DNA of 64,000 nucleotides from Enterobacter cloacae (lineage in GTDB: Bacteria > Pseudomonadota > Gammaproteobacteria > Enterobacterales > Enterobacteriaceae), in contig NZ_JAALCJ010000002.1 in the NCBI RefSeq assembly GCF_011078175.1, positions 62,001-126,000 of the forward strand. The letters are read 5' to 3'. This document shows positions 25,338 to 35,531 of the stretch, piece after piece. Every line of letters starts with the position of its first letter. Within the stretch, counting starts at the first letter, position 1. The notes under the pieces are model-generated. The model worked only from the letters and a program-made list of their open reading frames with translations, made no database searches and had not been told where the DNA came from. The translations under genes were made by a program, and so were the position numbers.

Positions 25338-25946
25338 ATGTTAGAAAACCTGAACTACGAACTGTTTTATCTGCTCAACGCCACGCCGTCGTCACCGGAA
25401 TGGATGATTGATCTCGCCACCTTCATTGCGAAAGATGTTATCAGCATTGTACCGGCTCTGGCGGTGATCCTCTGGCTATGGGGACCGCGCAAGCAGGTCA
25501 CTGCCCAGCGCCATCTGGTGATCAAAATGGCGATGGCGATCGGCGTCAGCGTGCTGGCAAGTTACGTGCTGGGCCACGCCTTCCCGCACGATCGTCCGTT
25601 TGTCGATGGCGTCGGCTACAACTTCCTGCACCATGCGCCGGATGACTCGTTCCCAAGCGATCATGGCACGGTGATCTTCACTTTCGCGCTGGCCTTCCTG
25701 TTCTGGCATCGCCTGTGGTCCGGCGTGGTGCTGATGGGTGTAGCGGTCGCCATCGCCTGGTCCCGCGTTTACCTGGGCGTACACTGGCCGCTGGATATGG
25801 TCGGCGGTTTCCTGGTAGGGCTGATGGGCTGCGTCAGCGCAGCCATCCTGTGGAGCCTTTTTGGTCCGGCGCTTTATCGTGGATTATCACAGGCCTATCG
25901 CGTTCTGTTTGCCCTCCCGATCCGCAAAGGCTGGATACGTGACTAA
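25338..25946 (+). CDS. ybjG: Undecaprenyl-diphosphatase YbjG
   Basis: 202 aa from ATG 25338 (MLENLNYELFYLLNATP). Canonical PAP2 motifs: HDRPFVDG, FPSDHGT and SRVYLGVHWPLD. It dephosphorylates undecaprenyl pyrophosphate on the periplasmic side, recycling the lipid carrier for peptidoglycan and other polymers and conferring bacitracin tolerance. It is the second gene of a two-gene PAP2 operon and is followed by a strong terminator. Confidence 0.94.
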   Translation: MLENLNYELFYLLNATPSSPEWMIDLATFIAKDVISIVPALAVILWLWGPRKQVTAQRHLVIKMAMAIGVSVLASYVLGHAFPHDRPFVDGVGYNFLHHAPDDSFPSDHGTVIFTFALAFLFWHRLWSGVVLMGVAVAIAWSRVYLGVHWPLDMVGGFLVGLMGCVSAAILWSLFGPALYRGLSQAYRVLFALPIRKGWIRD

Positions 25947-25969
25947 CCCCGGTCCGTCAGGTTACACTT

Positions 25970-26000
25970 GAGCCCCCGCCCTGCGGGGGCTCACTTTTTT
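25970..26000 (+). terminator. Terminator after ybjG
   Basis: GAGCCCCCGC pairs with GCGGGGGCTC around CCT, followed by ACTTTTTT. Confidence 0.92.
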
Positions 26001-26013
26001 AGCCCGAGGATCT

Positions 26014-26772
26014 ATGGAAACACGTCGCGATGACCGCATTGCTCAGCTGCTTCAGGCGCTGAAGCGCAGCGATAAGCTGCATCTTAAGGAAGCCGCTACC
26101 CTGCTTGGCGTGTCTGAAATGACCATTCGTCGCGATCTGAACAGCGACAGCGCCCCCGTTGTCCTGCTTGGCGGGTATATTGTTCTGGAGCCCCGTAGCG
26201 CCAGCCATTATCTGTTAAGCGATCAAAAAACGCGCCTGGTGGAAGAGAAGCGCAAAGCCGCGCGGCTCGCCGCCTCGCTGGTGCAGCCGCATCAAACGCT
26301 GTTTTTTGACTGCGGTACGACCACCCCGTGGATCATCGAGGCCATTGACAGCACCGTTCCCTTTACCGCCGTCTGTTATTCGCTAAACACCTTCCTGGCC
26401 TTACAGGAGAAACCCGCGTGCCGGGTGATTTTGTGTGGCGGCGAATTTCATGCCAGCAACGCCATTTTCAAGCCGCTGAATATTCAGGACACGCTGAGCA
26501 ATGTATGCCCGGATATCGCCTTTTACTCTGCGGCGGGCGTGAATGTGAAACAGGGGGCAACCTGTTTTAATCTTGAAGAGTTACCGGTGAAACAGTGGGC
26601 GCTCAACGCCGCGCAGCAGCATGTGCTGGTGGTTGATCACAGTAAATTTGGCAAGGTCCGTCCGGCAAGGATGGGAGAACTGTCGCGCTTTGACGCCATC
26701 GTCAGCGATTGCCGCCCGGATGACGAGCTGGTGGCATACGCGAAAGCGCAGCAGGTGAAGTTGATGTATTAA
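26014..26772 (+). CDS. deoR: Deoxyribose operon repressor DeoR
   Basis: 252 aa, the E. coli length. The N-terminal DeoR-type HTH (KLHLKEAATLLGVSEMTIRRDLN) is followed by the sugar-phosphate-binding domain with DCGTTTPWI. It represses deoCABD and nupG-type genes until deoxyribose-5-phosphate is present. It lies between ybjG and dacC as in E. coli. Confidence 0.95.
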   Translation: METRRDDRIAQLLQALKRSDKLHLKEAATLLGVSEMTIRRDLNSDSAPVVLLGGYIVLEPRSASHYLLSDQKTRLVEEKRKAARLAASLVQPHQTLFFDCGTTTPWIIEAIDSTVPFTAVCYSLNTFLALQEKPACRVILCGGEFHASNAIFKPLNIQDTLSNVCPDIAFYSAAGVNVKQGATCFNLEELPVKQWALNAAQQHVLVVDHSKFGKVRPARMGELSRFDAIVSDCRPDDELVAYAKAQQVKLMY

Positions 26773-26790
26773 GAGGGGTGCGGCCTGATG

Positions 26791-26823
26791 CCCTCACCCC
26801 AACCCTCTCCCTGTGGGAGAGGG
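26791..26823. repeat. Dispersed palindrome between deoR and dacC
   Basis: Same element as at 23161: CCCTCACCCC then CCCTCTCCC-TGT-GGGAGAGGG. It separates convergent deoR and dacC and may act as a two-way transcript end. Confidence 0.7.
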
Positions 26824-26839
26824 AGAAAACCCTTAAGGT

Positions 26840-28045
26840 TTAGCTGAACCAGCTGCCAAACCAGCCGTGGAACTTCATTAACACAAAGTCCCATATCCGG
26901 CTGAAGAAGCCGCCCTCTTCCACCGCTTCCATCACCACCAGCGGACGCTGCTCAATGGATTTGCCGTTAAGCTGGAAATCTATCGTCCCGACCACCTGGC
27001 CTTTTTTCAACGGCGCGGTCAGCTGTGGCTCGGTCAGGGTATAGCTGGCCTTCAGGTTTTTCAGCTGACCGCGTGGTATGGTGACGGAACCGGCTTCCCC
27101 CGCTCCCAGGTTTACTTCACTTTTATCACCAAACCAGACGCGCTGGCTCACGAAGGTAGCATCCGGCTTAATCGGCGTGACGGTTTCAAAGAAGCGGAAA
27201 CCCCAGGTCAGCAGTTTTTCTGACTCGTTAAAACGAATGCGGTCGGTTTTCGTGCCCAGCACCACCGAGATCAGGCGCATATCGCCCTGCGTCGCAGAAG
27301 CCACCAGGTTATATCCGGCCCCGGCAGTTGTACCGGTTTTCATGCCGTCCACGTTAACGTTACTGCTCCAGAGCAGACGGTTACGGTTAGGCTGGCGGAT
27401 ATTGTTGAAGGTAAACTCTTTCTCTTTATGGATGGCGTACTCATCCGGTACGTCATGGATCAGCGCTTTGCCCAGCAGCGCCATGTCGCGCGCGGTACTG
27501 AACTGACCCGGCGCATCCAGGCCGTGAACGGTTTTGAAGGTGGTGTTGGTCAGGCCCAGTTTTTGCGCGTAGCCATTCATCAGCCCAATAAATGAGTCCT
27601 GACTGCCCGCGACGTAATCGGCCAGCGCAATACAGGCATCATTTCCCGACTGAATAATGACCCCTTTGTTCAGATCGGAAACGGAGACCTGGTCGCCAGG
27701 CTTCAGGAACATCACGGACGAGCCGCGCAGGGCCGGGTTACCGGTCGCCCAGGCATCTTTCCCGACGGTGACCATGTCATTCAGCTTGATCTTGCCCGCT
27801 TTCAACGCCTGGCCGACCACATAGCTGGTCATAATTTTCGTCAGGCTCGCCGGGTCAAGTTTTTCGTCGGCGTTACCTTCCGCCAGCACTTTCCCGCTGG
27901 CGTAATCCATCAGGATCCAGGCGCGCGCATCGACAGGCGGCGCTTCTGGCGCTGTCTGTTCCGCCGCATGGAGCGTTGGGGCAAAAAGGAAAAGCAGCGC
28001 CGAGCCTGCCGCCAGGCTGCGCAGAGAAAAAGTTTTTTGCGTCAT
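26840..28045 (-). CDS. dacC: D-alanyl-D-alanine carboxypeptidase DacC (PBP6)
   Basis: 401 aa from ATG 28045 ([15 protein letters not shown]); the open frame runs on to 28099. A signal peptide ends at LHAA. The three penicillin-binding motifs are visible: SLTK (Ser67), SGND and KTG ([12 protein letters not shown]). The C-terminus is an amphipathic anchor ([22 protein letters not shown]). It trims the terminal D-Ala of peptidoglycan stem peptides at the outer face of the inner membrane. Confidence 0.95.
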   Translation of the reverse strand: MTQKTFSLRSLAAGSALLFLFAPTLHAAEQTAPEAPPVDARAWILMDYASGKVLAEGNADEKLDPASLTKIMTSYVVGQALKAGKIKLNDMVTVGKDAWATGNPALRGSSVMFLKPGDQVSVSDLNKGVIIQSGNDACIALADYVAGSQDSFIGLMNGYAQKLGLTNTTFKTVHGLDAPGQFSTARDMALLGKALIHDVPDEYAIHKEKEFTFNNIRQPNRNRLLWSSNVNVDGMKTGTTAGAGYNLVASATQGDMRLISVVLGTKTDRIRFNESEKLLTWGFRFFETVTPIKPDATFVSQRVWFGDKSEVNLGAGEAGSVTIPRGQLKNLKASYTLTEPQLTAPLKKGQVVGTIDFQLNGKSIEQRPLVVMEAVEEGGFFSRIWDFVLMKFHGWFGSWFS

Positions 28046-28288
28046 AAATGCCACCCGAGTGTCCATTCTAAAAATCACGTCACAATCACCGTGTCGCAAG
28101 AAGCGATGAGTAATAGCGCACTACAGCGTTCAATGAAACCTGTTCCAGGTAAAGTTTTTAAAGTTTATGCAATAACATTCAGATACGCTTTGAATGCGGC
28201 GTTTTTTTTAGCATCTGTTGCGTAATTGTTAGGTTTATCTCACCATGGCAAAAAGCTGACTCGGATTCACATCTCATCGGGAGTAAAT

Positions 28289-28915
28289 ATGATTACGCTG
28301 TGGGGCAGGAACAATTCGACCAACGTGAAAAAAGTGCTCTGGACGCTGGAAGAGCTGGATTTACCGTTCAATCAAATTATGGCTGGAATGACGTTCGGGG
28401 TGAATAAAGAGGCTGACTATCTGGCGATGAACCCCAACGGGCTGGTGCCGTTGCTGCGCGATGACGAAACCGACGCCACGCTTTGGGAGTCGAACACCAT
28501 CGTGCGTTACCTCGCCGCTCAGTACGGCCAGGGTCGGCTGTGGGTTGAAAATCCGGCCCAGCGCGCCCAGGGCGAAAAGTGGATGGACTGGGCAAACCAG
28601 ACGCTTTCCCCCACGCACCGCGTGATCCTGATGGGGCTAATCCGCACGCCGGAAGCCGATCGTGATTATTCCGCCATTCATGCCGCCCAGGACGCCTGCG
28701 AATCGCTGTTTGCAATGATGGACGATGAACTGGCGAAGCACGCCTGGTTCTCCGGCGAGACGTTCGGCGTGGGCGATATCGCTGTCGCCCCCTTCGTCTG
28801 GAACCTCACCAACATGGGGCTCAACTGGGCTCCGCGCCCTCACCTTGCGCGTTGGCTCCAGCAGCTCAGCGAGCGCCCGGCGTATCGCAACGTGGTGATG
28901 ATCCCGGTGAGCTGA
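28289..28915 (+). CDS. gstB: Glutathione S-transferase GstB (YliJ)
   Basis: 208 aa from ATG 28289 with GGGAG upstream; the longer frame to 28226 is not family-like. The N-terminal thioredoxin-like domain ([44 protein letters not shown]) and an all-helical C-terminal domain are typical. E. coli GstB conjugates glutathione to small halogenated electrophiles such as bromoacetate. Its stop abuts that of the convergent yliI. Confidence 0.94.
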   Translation: MITLWGRNNSTNVKKVLWTLEELDLPFNQIMAGMTFGVNKEADYLAMNPNGLVPLLRDDETDATLWESNTIVRYLAAQYGQGRLWVENPAQRAQGEKWMDWANQTLSPTHRVILMGLIRTPEADRDYSAIHAAQDACESLFAMMDDELAKHAWFSGETFGVGDIAVAPFVWNLTNMGLNWAPRPHLARWLQQLSERPAYRNVVMIPVS

Positions 28916-30034
28916 TTATGTCCCGGACGGGCTGACTTTCAACAGCTGCCCGTCCGTCTCGTCGGTCAGTACGTACAGATAGCCATCCGGCCCGACGCGC
29001 ACATCGCGTATACGCTGATCTTTATCCCCCAGAATGCGTCCGTCCTCCGTCACGGTATTGTCCTTCACGCTCAGCACGATGACGTCTTTCTCCTTAAGCG
29101 CGCCGATAAACAGCTTGTTTTTCCACTGCGGGAAGGCGTCGCTGTTGTAGAATGCCATGCCGCTGACGGCGGGCGACATTTTCCAGACAAAAAGCGGTTT
29201 TTCGGTGCCCTCAACGTGCTCGCCTTTTGCTTCCGGGATTTTCAGGCCGCTGTAGTTGATCCCATGCGTCGCCAGGGGCCAGCCGTAGTTTTTGCCCTTC
29301 TCAGGAATGTTAATCTCATCCCCGCCGCGCGGCCCGTGTTCGTTGAGCCACAGCGTGTCGCTCCACGGATTCATCGCCATCCCCTGGGGGTTGCGAATAC
29401 CATAAGACCAGATTTCAGGGCGCGCGCCGGCGGTGTTGACAAACGGGTTATCCGGCGGCACTTTTCCGTCCTCCGTCAGGCGCACCACCTTGCCCTGAAG
29501 CTTATCCAGATCCTGCGCCGTCGGGCGCTGGTTATTTTCACCCAGGCCAATAAAGAAATGGCCTTTGCCGTCAAACACCAGCCGTCCGCCAAAGTGATTG
29601 CCGGTAGAGAGTTTCGGCATCTGTCGGAACACCACCTGGAAGCCCTCAATGCGCGACAGGTCATCGCTCAACCGCCCGTAGCCCGCCGCGGTACCCGCTT
29701 TGCCATCATGACCTGCCTCGGCGAAGCTGAGCCAGACCCGCCGTGACTGTGCAAAATCCGGGGCCAGCACGACGTCCAGCAGTCCGCCCTGTCCGCTTGC
29801 CCACACTTTCGGCACGCCAACAATCGGATCGGAGAGCCCTTTCCCTGCCTGCCAGTGCTTAAGCTGTCCGTCTTTTAGCGTGATCAGCAGCCCCTTATTA
29901 TCAGGCAGAAACGCCAGCGACCAGGGGTGATCCAGTTTTGTCTGTAAAACCTCCACTTTTACCGGCTCTGTCGCGGCAAGCAGCGAAACGGGAAAGACCA
30001 ATGCAGGCAGGAAAATCAGCGAAGATCGAGGCAT
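28916..30034 (-). CDS. yliI: PQQ-dependent soluble aldose sugar dehydrogenase YliI
   Basis: 372 aa with a signal peptide (SLIFLPALVFPVSLLAATEP). It is a six-bladed propeller of the soluble glucose/sorbosone dehydrogenase family; the conserved segments LDHPWSLAFLPD, GNHFGGRLVFDGKG, YGIRNPQGMAMNPWS and NEHGPRGGDEIN are seen. It oxidises aldoses in the periplasm with pyrroloquinoline quinone. No pqq synthesis genes are in the window, so PQQ may be taken from outside, as in E. coli. Confidence 0.93.
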   Translation of the reverse strand: MPRSSLIFLPALVFPVSLLAATEPVKVEVLQTKLDHPWSLAFLPDNKGLLITLKDGQLKHWQAGKGLSDPIVGVPKVWASGQGGLLDVVLAPDFAQSRRVWLSFAEAGHDGKAGTAAGYGRLSDDLSRIEGFQVVFRQMPKLSTGNHFGGRLVFDGKGHFFIGLGENNQRPTAQDLDKLQGKVVRLTEDGKVPPDNPFVNTAGARPEIWSYGIRNPQGMAMNPWSDTLWLNEHGPRGGDEINIPEKGKNYGWPLATHGINYSGLKIPEAKGEHVEGTEKPLFVWKMSPAVSGMAFYNSDAFPQWKNKLFIGALKEKDVIVLSVKDNTVTEDGRILGDKDQRIRDVRVGPDGYLYVLTDETDGQLLKVSPSGT

Positions 30035-30140
30035 AACACGCTCCTTTGTCGGCTTATGGCTTAAAGATTAGCCACTTCGCCCGGGCGCGTTACCACTTTT
30101 ACAAAAGCTTAATCAGAAGGGGGAGTTGCCTCCCCCGGGT

Positions 30141-30524
30141 TCAGTGCCGGGCAAGCGTTTCAGGCTTATTGAGGCACATGATGCAAAGCGCGAGCGTCGT
30201 CAGGCAGTTTTCAAGCTTCTCCGCGTTAACGGCAATAAAGTTCGGGCAGTCGTGACGTCCGTTCATCAAACAGACCCCGGCGATGGAGAGCACCTCGGCG
30301 GCACGGCGCAGCGCCATTAATTCGCTTTCAGCGCAGTGCGCTTTCAGGATGGGTGCTTTTTCACGCATGAAATTGCAAAGTTCAAAGAAGTTATCACGCA
30401 GATTTTCGCTTTCGCTGACTGACATATACCCTTTCGCCTTACGGAGTTGCAGATAGGCGGCCAGGTCGATTCGGGCATTGATCAGCTTGTTAAGCAGATC
30501 GCGTTTCAGTCCGTCAACGGTCAT
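30141..30524 (-). CDS. bssR: Biofilm regulator BssR (YliH)
   Basis: 127 aa, the E. coli length, with the conserved block RIDLAAYLQLRKAKGYMSVSE and C-terminal NAEKLENCL. It has no DNA-binding motif that I can identify; E. coli BssR affects biofilm and catabolite/AI-2-related expression indirectly. It is a monocistronic gene between yliI and rimO. GGAGGAAAT precedes the ATG. Confidence 0.9.
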   Translation of the reverse strand: MTVDGLKRDLLNKLINARIDLAAYLQLRKAKGYMSVSESENLRDNFFELCNFMREKAPILKAHCAESELMALRRAAEVLSIAGVCLMNGRHDCPNFIAVNAEKLENCLTTLALCIMCLNKPETLARH

Positions 30525-30551
30525 GCTATTTCCTCCTCTGTCAGCAATGTC

Positions 30552-30570
30552 ACCTTATAAATAATAAGGT
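30552..30570. promoter_or_regulatory. AT-rich dyad upstream of bssR
   Basis: ACCTTAT-AAATA-ATAAGGT lies 28 bp before the bssR start, in the position of a promoter operator. On the plus strand it is followed by CATTTTTT and would also fold as a small terminator. No regulator is assigned. Confidence 0.35.
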
Positions 30571-30741
30571 CATTTTTTGTACAATGTTATGCCTGAGATC
30601 AATAAACGATAACTGATTAACATTCTTTACAATGTTACAACGATTGCCCGGCTCAACTGAGCCACTAAGAGTGTATAAATCCCCCGCGATACGCTGTAAA
30701 ATCCGGCCCTGATAACTCCATTATTGATGAATTTTTAACCT

Positions 30742-32067
30742 ATGAGCAATGTTACGCACCCGCCGAAAATCGGCTTTGTCTCCCTGGGCTGCCCGAAGAA
30801 CCTGGTGGATTCCGAACGCATCCTGACTGAACTTCGCACTGAAGGCTATGACGTGGTGCCAAGCTACGACAACGCCGACATGGTGATCGTCAACACCTGC
30901 GGGTTCATCGACAGCGCGGTCCAGGAGTCACTGGAAGCCATTGGGGAAGCCCTGACGGAAAACGGCAAAGTGATTGTCACCGGCTGCCTGGGCGCGAAGG
31001 TGGATCAGATCCGCGAAGTGCACCCGAAAGTGCTGGAGATCACCGGGCCGCACAGCTACGAGCAAGTGCTGGAACATGTTCATCACTACGTACCAAAACC
31101 AAAGCACAACCCGTTCCTGAGCCTGGTGCCGGAACAGGGCGTGAAGCTGACACCGCGCCACTACGCGTACCTGAAAATTTCCGAAGGCTGCAACCACCGC
31201 TGCACCTTCTGCATCATCCCGTCGATGCGTGGCGATCTGGTGAGCCGTCCGATTGGCGAGGTACTGGCAGAAGCCAAACGCCTGGCCGATGCGGGCGTTA
31301 AGGAGCTGTTGGTCATCTCTCAGGACACCTCCGCCTACGGCGTGGACGTCAAACACCGCTCCGGTTTCCACAACGGCGAGCCGGTGAAAACCAGTATGGT
31401 CGGCCTGTGCGAGCAGCTGGCTAAGCTCGGGATCTGGACGCGCCTGCACTACGTCTACCCTTATCCACACGTTGATGACGTGATCCCGCTGATGGCGGAA
31501 GGCAAAATCCTGCCGTATCTGGATATCCCGCTACAGCACGCCAGCCCGCGCATTCTAAAGCTGATGAAACGTCCTGGCTCCGTTGATCGCCAGCTGGCGC
31601 GCATCAAGCAGTGGCGCGAGATCTGCCCGGATCTGACCCTGCGTTCCACCTTTATTGTCGGCTTCCCGGGCGAAACCGAAGAAGATTTCCAGATGCTGCT
31701 CGACTTCCTGAAAGAAGCGCGTCTGGATCGCGTGGGCTGCTTCAAGTACAGCCCGGTTGAAGGCGCAACGGCCAACGAGCTGGCGGACCAGGTACCGGAA
31801 GAGATAAAAGAGGAGCGCTGGAACCGCTTTATGCAGCTACAACAGCAGATCTCTGCCGAACGCTTGCAGGAGAAAGTGGGCCGCGAAATTCTGGTCATTA
31901 TCGACGAAGTGGACGAAGAAGGGGCGATTGGCCGCAGCATGGCGGATGCGCCTGAAATCGACGGCGCGGTGTATCTGAACGGTGAAACCAACGTCAAGCC
32001 GGGCGACATCATTCGCGTGAAGGTCGAAAACGCCGACGAGTATGATTTGTGGGGCAGCCGGGTTTAA
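30742..32067 (+). CDS. rimO: Ribosomal protein S12 methylthiotransferase RimO
   Basis: 441 aa, the E. coli length. The UPF0004 domain carries Cys17, Cys53 and Cys82 for one 4Fe-4S cluster; the radical SAM motif CNHRCTFC (Cys150, 154, 157) holds the second; a TRAM domain lies at the C-terminus. It inserts a methylthio group into Asp89 of ribosomal protein S12. Single gene, followed by a REP element. Confidence 0.97.
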   Translation: MSNVTHPPKIGFVSLGCPKNLVDSERILTELRTEGYDVVPSYDNADMVIVNTCGFIDSAVQESLEAIGEALTENGKVIVTGCLGAKVDQIREVHPKVLEITGPHSYEQVLEHVHHYVPKPKHNPFLSLVPEQGVKLTPRHYAYLKISEGCNHRCTFCIIPSMRGDLVSRPIGEVLAEAKRLADAGVKELLVISQDTSAYGVDVKHRSGFHNGEPVKTSMVGLCEQLAKLGIWTRLHYVYPYPHVDDVIPLMAEGKILPYLDIPLQHASPRILKLMKRPGSVDRQLARIKQWREICPDLTLRSTFIVGFPGETEEDFQMLLDFLKEARLDRVGCFKYSPVEGATANELADQVPEEIKEERWNRFMQLQQQISAERLQEKVGREILVIIDEVDEEGAIGRSMADAPEIDGAVYLNGETNVKPGDIIRVKVENADEYDLWGSRV

Positions 32068-32085
32068 TCTCCCCACGCCTCTGTT

Positions 32086-32117
32086 GTAGGCCGGGTAAGG
32101 CGTCGCCGCCACCCGGC
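32086..32117. repeat. REP palindrome between rimO and gsiD
   Basis: GTAGGCCGGGTAAGGCG...CCGCCACCCGGC, the standard Enterobacter-type REP, between convergent genes. Confidence 0.7.
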
Positions 32118-32130
32118 ACATTCCACAGCA

Positions 32131-33042
32131 CTACCCCTTTATCCGCGGATCCAGCGCATCGCGCAGCCCATCCCCCAGCAGGTTAAACGCCAGCACGGTC
32201 AGGAAAATCGCCAGGCTCGGGAAAATCGCCACGTGCGGAGCAATCACCATATCCGCCCGCGCCTCATTCAGCATCGCGCCCCACTCCGGCGTCGGTGGCT
32301 GAGCCCCTAACCCCAGGAATGACAGGCTCGCCGCCGAGATAATCGACACGCCTATGCGCATGGTGAAGTAGACTACGATAGATGACACCGTTCCCGGCAG
32401 AATATGGCTGAACAGGAGGGTGGCATCGCTGGCCCCCATGCTGCGCGCCGACTCAATAAAGGTCTGCTGCTTCAGCACCAGCGTGTTGCCACGTACCAGG
32501 CGCGCGAAAGCGGGAATCGAGAATACCGCCACGGCGATAATGACGTTCGCCATGCCGCTGCCCATCACCGCCACCACGGCAATCGCCAGCAGAATACCGG
32601 GAAAGGCAAACAGCACGTCACAGATGCGCATGATGATGCGGTCCCACCAGCCTTCGTAGTACCCGGCCACCAGCCCCAGCACAGTGCCGATCGCTGCGCC
32701 CATCAGCACCGCAAAGACCCCGGCCGCCAGCGAGATCTGCGCCCCTACCAGCACGCGGCTGAAAATATCGCGCCCGAGCGAGTCCACGCCAAACCAGTGC
32801 ATCATCGACGGACCATCGTTCAGCCGGTCGTAGTCGAAGTAGTTTTCCGCATCAAACGGGGCTATCCAGGGGGCGATAATCGCCACCAGGATCAGCAGTA
32901 ACACAAACAGCCCGGCGACCATAGCGACGGGCTGACGACGGAATCGACGCCAGAACTCAACCCACGGAGTGCGAATATGGTCCGGCCTGATCCCCGGCAT
33001 AGCGTTTAAAATGGCCTGGCGACGCCAGTTCAGTAATCGCAT
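32131..33042 (-). CDS. gsiD: Glutathione ABC transporter permease GsiD
   Basis: 303 aa from ATG 33042 ([10 protein letters not shown]), one base after the gsiC stop, the E. coli length. Six TM helices with a DppC-type N-terminal cytosolic segment and an EAA loop ([22 protein letters not shown]). With GsiC it makes the channel of the glutathione importer. Last gene of iaaA-gsiABCD. Confidence 0.95.
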   Translation of the reverse strand: MRLLNWRRQAILNAMPGIRPDHIRTPWVEFWRRFRRQPVAMVAGLFVLLLILVAIIAPWIAPFDAENYFDYDRLNDGPSMMHWFGVDSLGRDIFSRVLVGAQISLAAGVFAVLMGAAIGTVLGLVAGYYEGWWDRIIMRICDVLFAFPGILLAIAVVAVMGSGMANVIIAVAVFSIPAFARLVRGNTLVLKQQTFIESARSMGASDATLLFSHILPGTVSSIVVYFTMRIGVSIISAASLSFLGLGAQPPTPEWGAMLNEARADMVIAPHVAIFPSLAIFLTVLAFNLLGDGLRDALDPRIKG

Positions 33043-33043
33043 C

Positions 33044-33964
33044 TTACTTATACCTGATGGCCGGGTTAATGGCGGCGTACAGCACATCCACCACTAAGTT
33101 GATAAGAATAAACTCCAGCGAGAAAAGCAGGACTTCAGCCTGAATAACCGGATAGTCACGCATATCGACCGAGTCGACCAGCAGGCGCCCCAGCCCCGGC
33201 CAGTTAAAGACCTTCTCCACCACGATAGAGCCACCCAGCAGAAAGCCGAACTGTAGCCCCATCATCGTGACCACCGGGATCATCGCGTTACGAAAACCAT
33301 GCTTCAGAATGACCCATTTCTCACTCACCCCTTTTGCCCGCGCGGTGCGAATGTAATCTTCGCTCAGCACGTCGACAAACGAGGCGCGGGTAAACCGGGC
33401 CATAACCGCCGCAACGGCCGCGCCAAGCGTCATGGAGGGCAGAATGTAGTGCTTCCAGGTGTCGGCCCCGACGGTCGGCAGCCAGCCCAGCTCGACGGAG
33501 AAAATCTGCATCAGCAGCATACCCAGCGCAAAGGCCGGGAAAGAGATGCCGGTGACCGCCAGCGCCATACCGAGCTTATCCGGCCAGCGGTTGCGCCAGA
33601 CGGCGGCGACAATCCCCGCGCCCAGGCCAAACACAACCGCCCAGCTCATACTGGCAATCGTTAACCAGAAGGTGGGCATAAAGCGGCTGGCAATCTCCTC
33701 CGACACCGGACGACGCGACACCATTGAGATGCCGAAATCGCCCTGAAGGACGTTGCCAATGTAACGCAGAAATTGCCTGTACAGCGGCTGGTCAAGACCG
33801 AGCTGTTTACGCACCAGTTCGATAACCGTCGCATCCGCTTCCGGTCCGGCAATCAAACGCGCCGGATCGCCGGGCAGCATGTGGACAAACAAAAACACCA
33901 GCACGGCCACAATCAGCAGCGTCGGGATAAGCCCCAGCAGGCGTTTACAAACATAATTCAGCAT
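33044..33964 (-). CDS. gsiC: Glutathione ABC transporter permease GsiC
   Basis: 306 aa, DppB-type permease with six TM helices and the EAA loop [21 protein letters not shown]. Partner of GsiD. It lies 5 bp after gsiB and 1 bp before gsiD. Confidence 0.95.
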   Translation of the reverse strand: MLNYVCKRLLGLIPTLLIVAVLVFLFVHMLPGDPARLIAGPEADATVIELVRKQLGLDQPLYRQFLRYIGNVLQGDFGISMVSRRPVSEEIASRFMPTFWLTIASMSWAVVFGLGAGIVAAVWRNRWPDKLGMALAVTGISFPAFALGMLLMQIFSVELGWLPTVGADTWKHYILPSMTLGAAVAAVMARFTRASFVDVLSEDYIRTARAKGVSEKWVILKHGFRNAMIPVVTMMGLQFGFLLGGSIVVEKVFNWPGLGRLLVDSVDMRDYPVIQAEVLLFSLEFILINLVVDVLYAAINPAIRYK

Positions 33965-33969
33965 GAGTT

Positions 33970-35508
33970 TTAATTTAAATCCGCGTCATCAAAACTAAAG
34001 CCCGTATCCGGCATGATGTAAAAACCGGTCAGCGCTTTGTTGTGGGCTGAGACCAGTTTTTCCACCACCAGCGGCGCCCACGGCGACTCTTTCCAGATAA
34101 TGTCCTGTGCCTCTTTGTACAGGCGCGCTTTCTCTTCCGGTTTGGTGGTTTTCAGGGCATCCGCCAGATCCTTATCCACCTGCGGATTACTGTAGAACGC
34201 GGTATTGAACAGCGTTGGCGGCCAGTTCTGGGAAGCAAACAGCGGCGACAGGGACCAGTCAGCTTCACCGGTTGAAGCCGTCCAGCCGGTGTAGAACATC
34301 CGCACGCCGCTCTCTTTCTGTCCTTTGCCTTCCACTTCCGCCGCTCGCTGTCCGGCATCCATCGCCGTGACCCTGGCCTTAATGCCGACCTGCGCCAGCT
34401 GCTGCTGTGTAAATTGCAGCACCTTCTGTGCGGTACTGTGGTTATGCGATGACCACAGCGTGGTGCTAAAGCCGTTCGGATAGCCTGCCTCTTTCAGCAG
34501 TTCCCGCGCTTTCGCCGGATCGTACGCCCATGGCTGATAGCTTTGCGCGTATTCGATGGCTGGCGGCATCACGCCCGTCGCGGGAGTGGCGTAACCGGCA
34601 AAGGCCACCTTCACCAGCGCCTGGCGGTTAATGGCGTAGTTGATGGCTTCGCGCACCTTCGGGTTATCGAACGGTTTCTGCGTGACGTTCATGCTGATGT
34701 AGCGCTGCATAATCGACGGGCTGGCCACCAGCTCCAGCTTGCTGTTTTTAGCCAGCAGCGCCGCCTGTTCGTAAGGGATCGGGAAGGCAAACTGCGCTTC
34801 GCCGGTTTGCAGCATCGCAGCGCGGGTATTGTTGTCCACTACCGGTCGCCAGGTGATGGTATCCAGCTTCGGCAGCCCCTGCTGCCAGTATCCGGCGAAT
34901 TTTTTCACCTTCACAAAATCGGTCTGGTTCCAGGTGAGCAGTTCGTACGGCCCGGTTCCCACCGGGTGGAAGCCAATCTCTTTGCCGTATTTTTTCAGGG
35001 CGGCGGGCGAAATCATCGCCGTCGCGGGATGAGCAAGGATATTGATAAACGCCGAGAACGGCTCTTTCAGGGTGATCTTCACCGTCGCCGGGTCAATCAC
35101 CTCGGTGCTGGCGATATTTTTATACAGGTTGTAGCGCTTAAGGCCGTTCTCCGGATTGCTGGCACGGTCCAGGTTGATCTTAACCGCCTCGGCGTTGAAG
35201 TCGGTGCCGTCCTGGAACTTCACGCCGGTACGGAGCTTAACGGTATAGACCAGCCCATCGTCCGACACGGTATACCCTTCCGCCAGCACGTTTTTCAGCT
35301 TCATCTCCCGGTCCAGGCCGAACAGCCCCTGGTAGAAGGATTTTGCCACCGCCTGGGAAAGGGTGTCGTTAGCGTCATACGGATCCAGCGTCGTGAAGTT
35401 TGACCCCACCGCCACCACCACATCTTTCCCCGCGAATGCGGGGGCGGCGGCCAGCGCGGCCGTCACGCTCGCGGCCAGCAGCCATTTACGAGCAACAAAA
35501 GGAACCAT
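33970..35508 (-). CDS. gsiB: Glutathione-binding periplasmic protein GsiB
   Basis: 512 aa with a signal peptide ending APAFA before [12 protein letters not shown]. Family-5 (oligopeptide type) solute-binding protein, full length. It captures glutathione in the periplasm for GsiCD. It starts 23 bp after gsiA. Confidence 0.95.
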   Translation of the reverse strand: MVPFVARKWLLAASVTAALAAAPAFAGKDVVVAVGSNFTTLDPYDANDTLSQAVAKSFYQGLFGLDREMKLKNVLAEGYTVSDDGLVYTVKLRTGVKFQDGTDFNAEAVKINLDRASNPENGLKRYNLYKNIASTEVIDPATVKITLKEPFSAFINILAHPATAMISPAALKKYGKEIGFHPVGTGPYELLTWNQTDFVKVKKFAGYWQQGLPKLDTITWRPVVDNNTRAAMLQTGEAQFAFPIPYEQAALLAKNSKLELVASPSIMQRYISMNVTQKPFDNPKVREAINYAINRQALVKVAFAGYATPATGVMPPAIEYAQSYQPWAYDPAKARELLKEAGYPNGFSTTLWSSHNHSTAQKVLQFTQQQLAQVGIKARVTAMDAGQRAAEVEGKGQKESGVRMFYTGWTASTGEADWSLSPLFASQNWPPTLFNTAFYSNPQVDKDLADALKTTKPEEKARLYKEAQDIIWKESPWAPLVVEKLVSAHNKALTGFYIMPDTGFSFDDADLN

Positions 35509-35531
35509 TGTGTTCTCCTGCCTGGTGTAAG

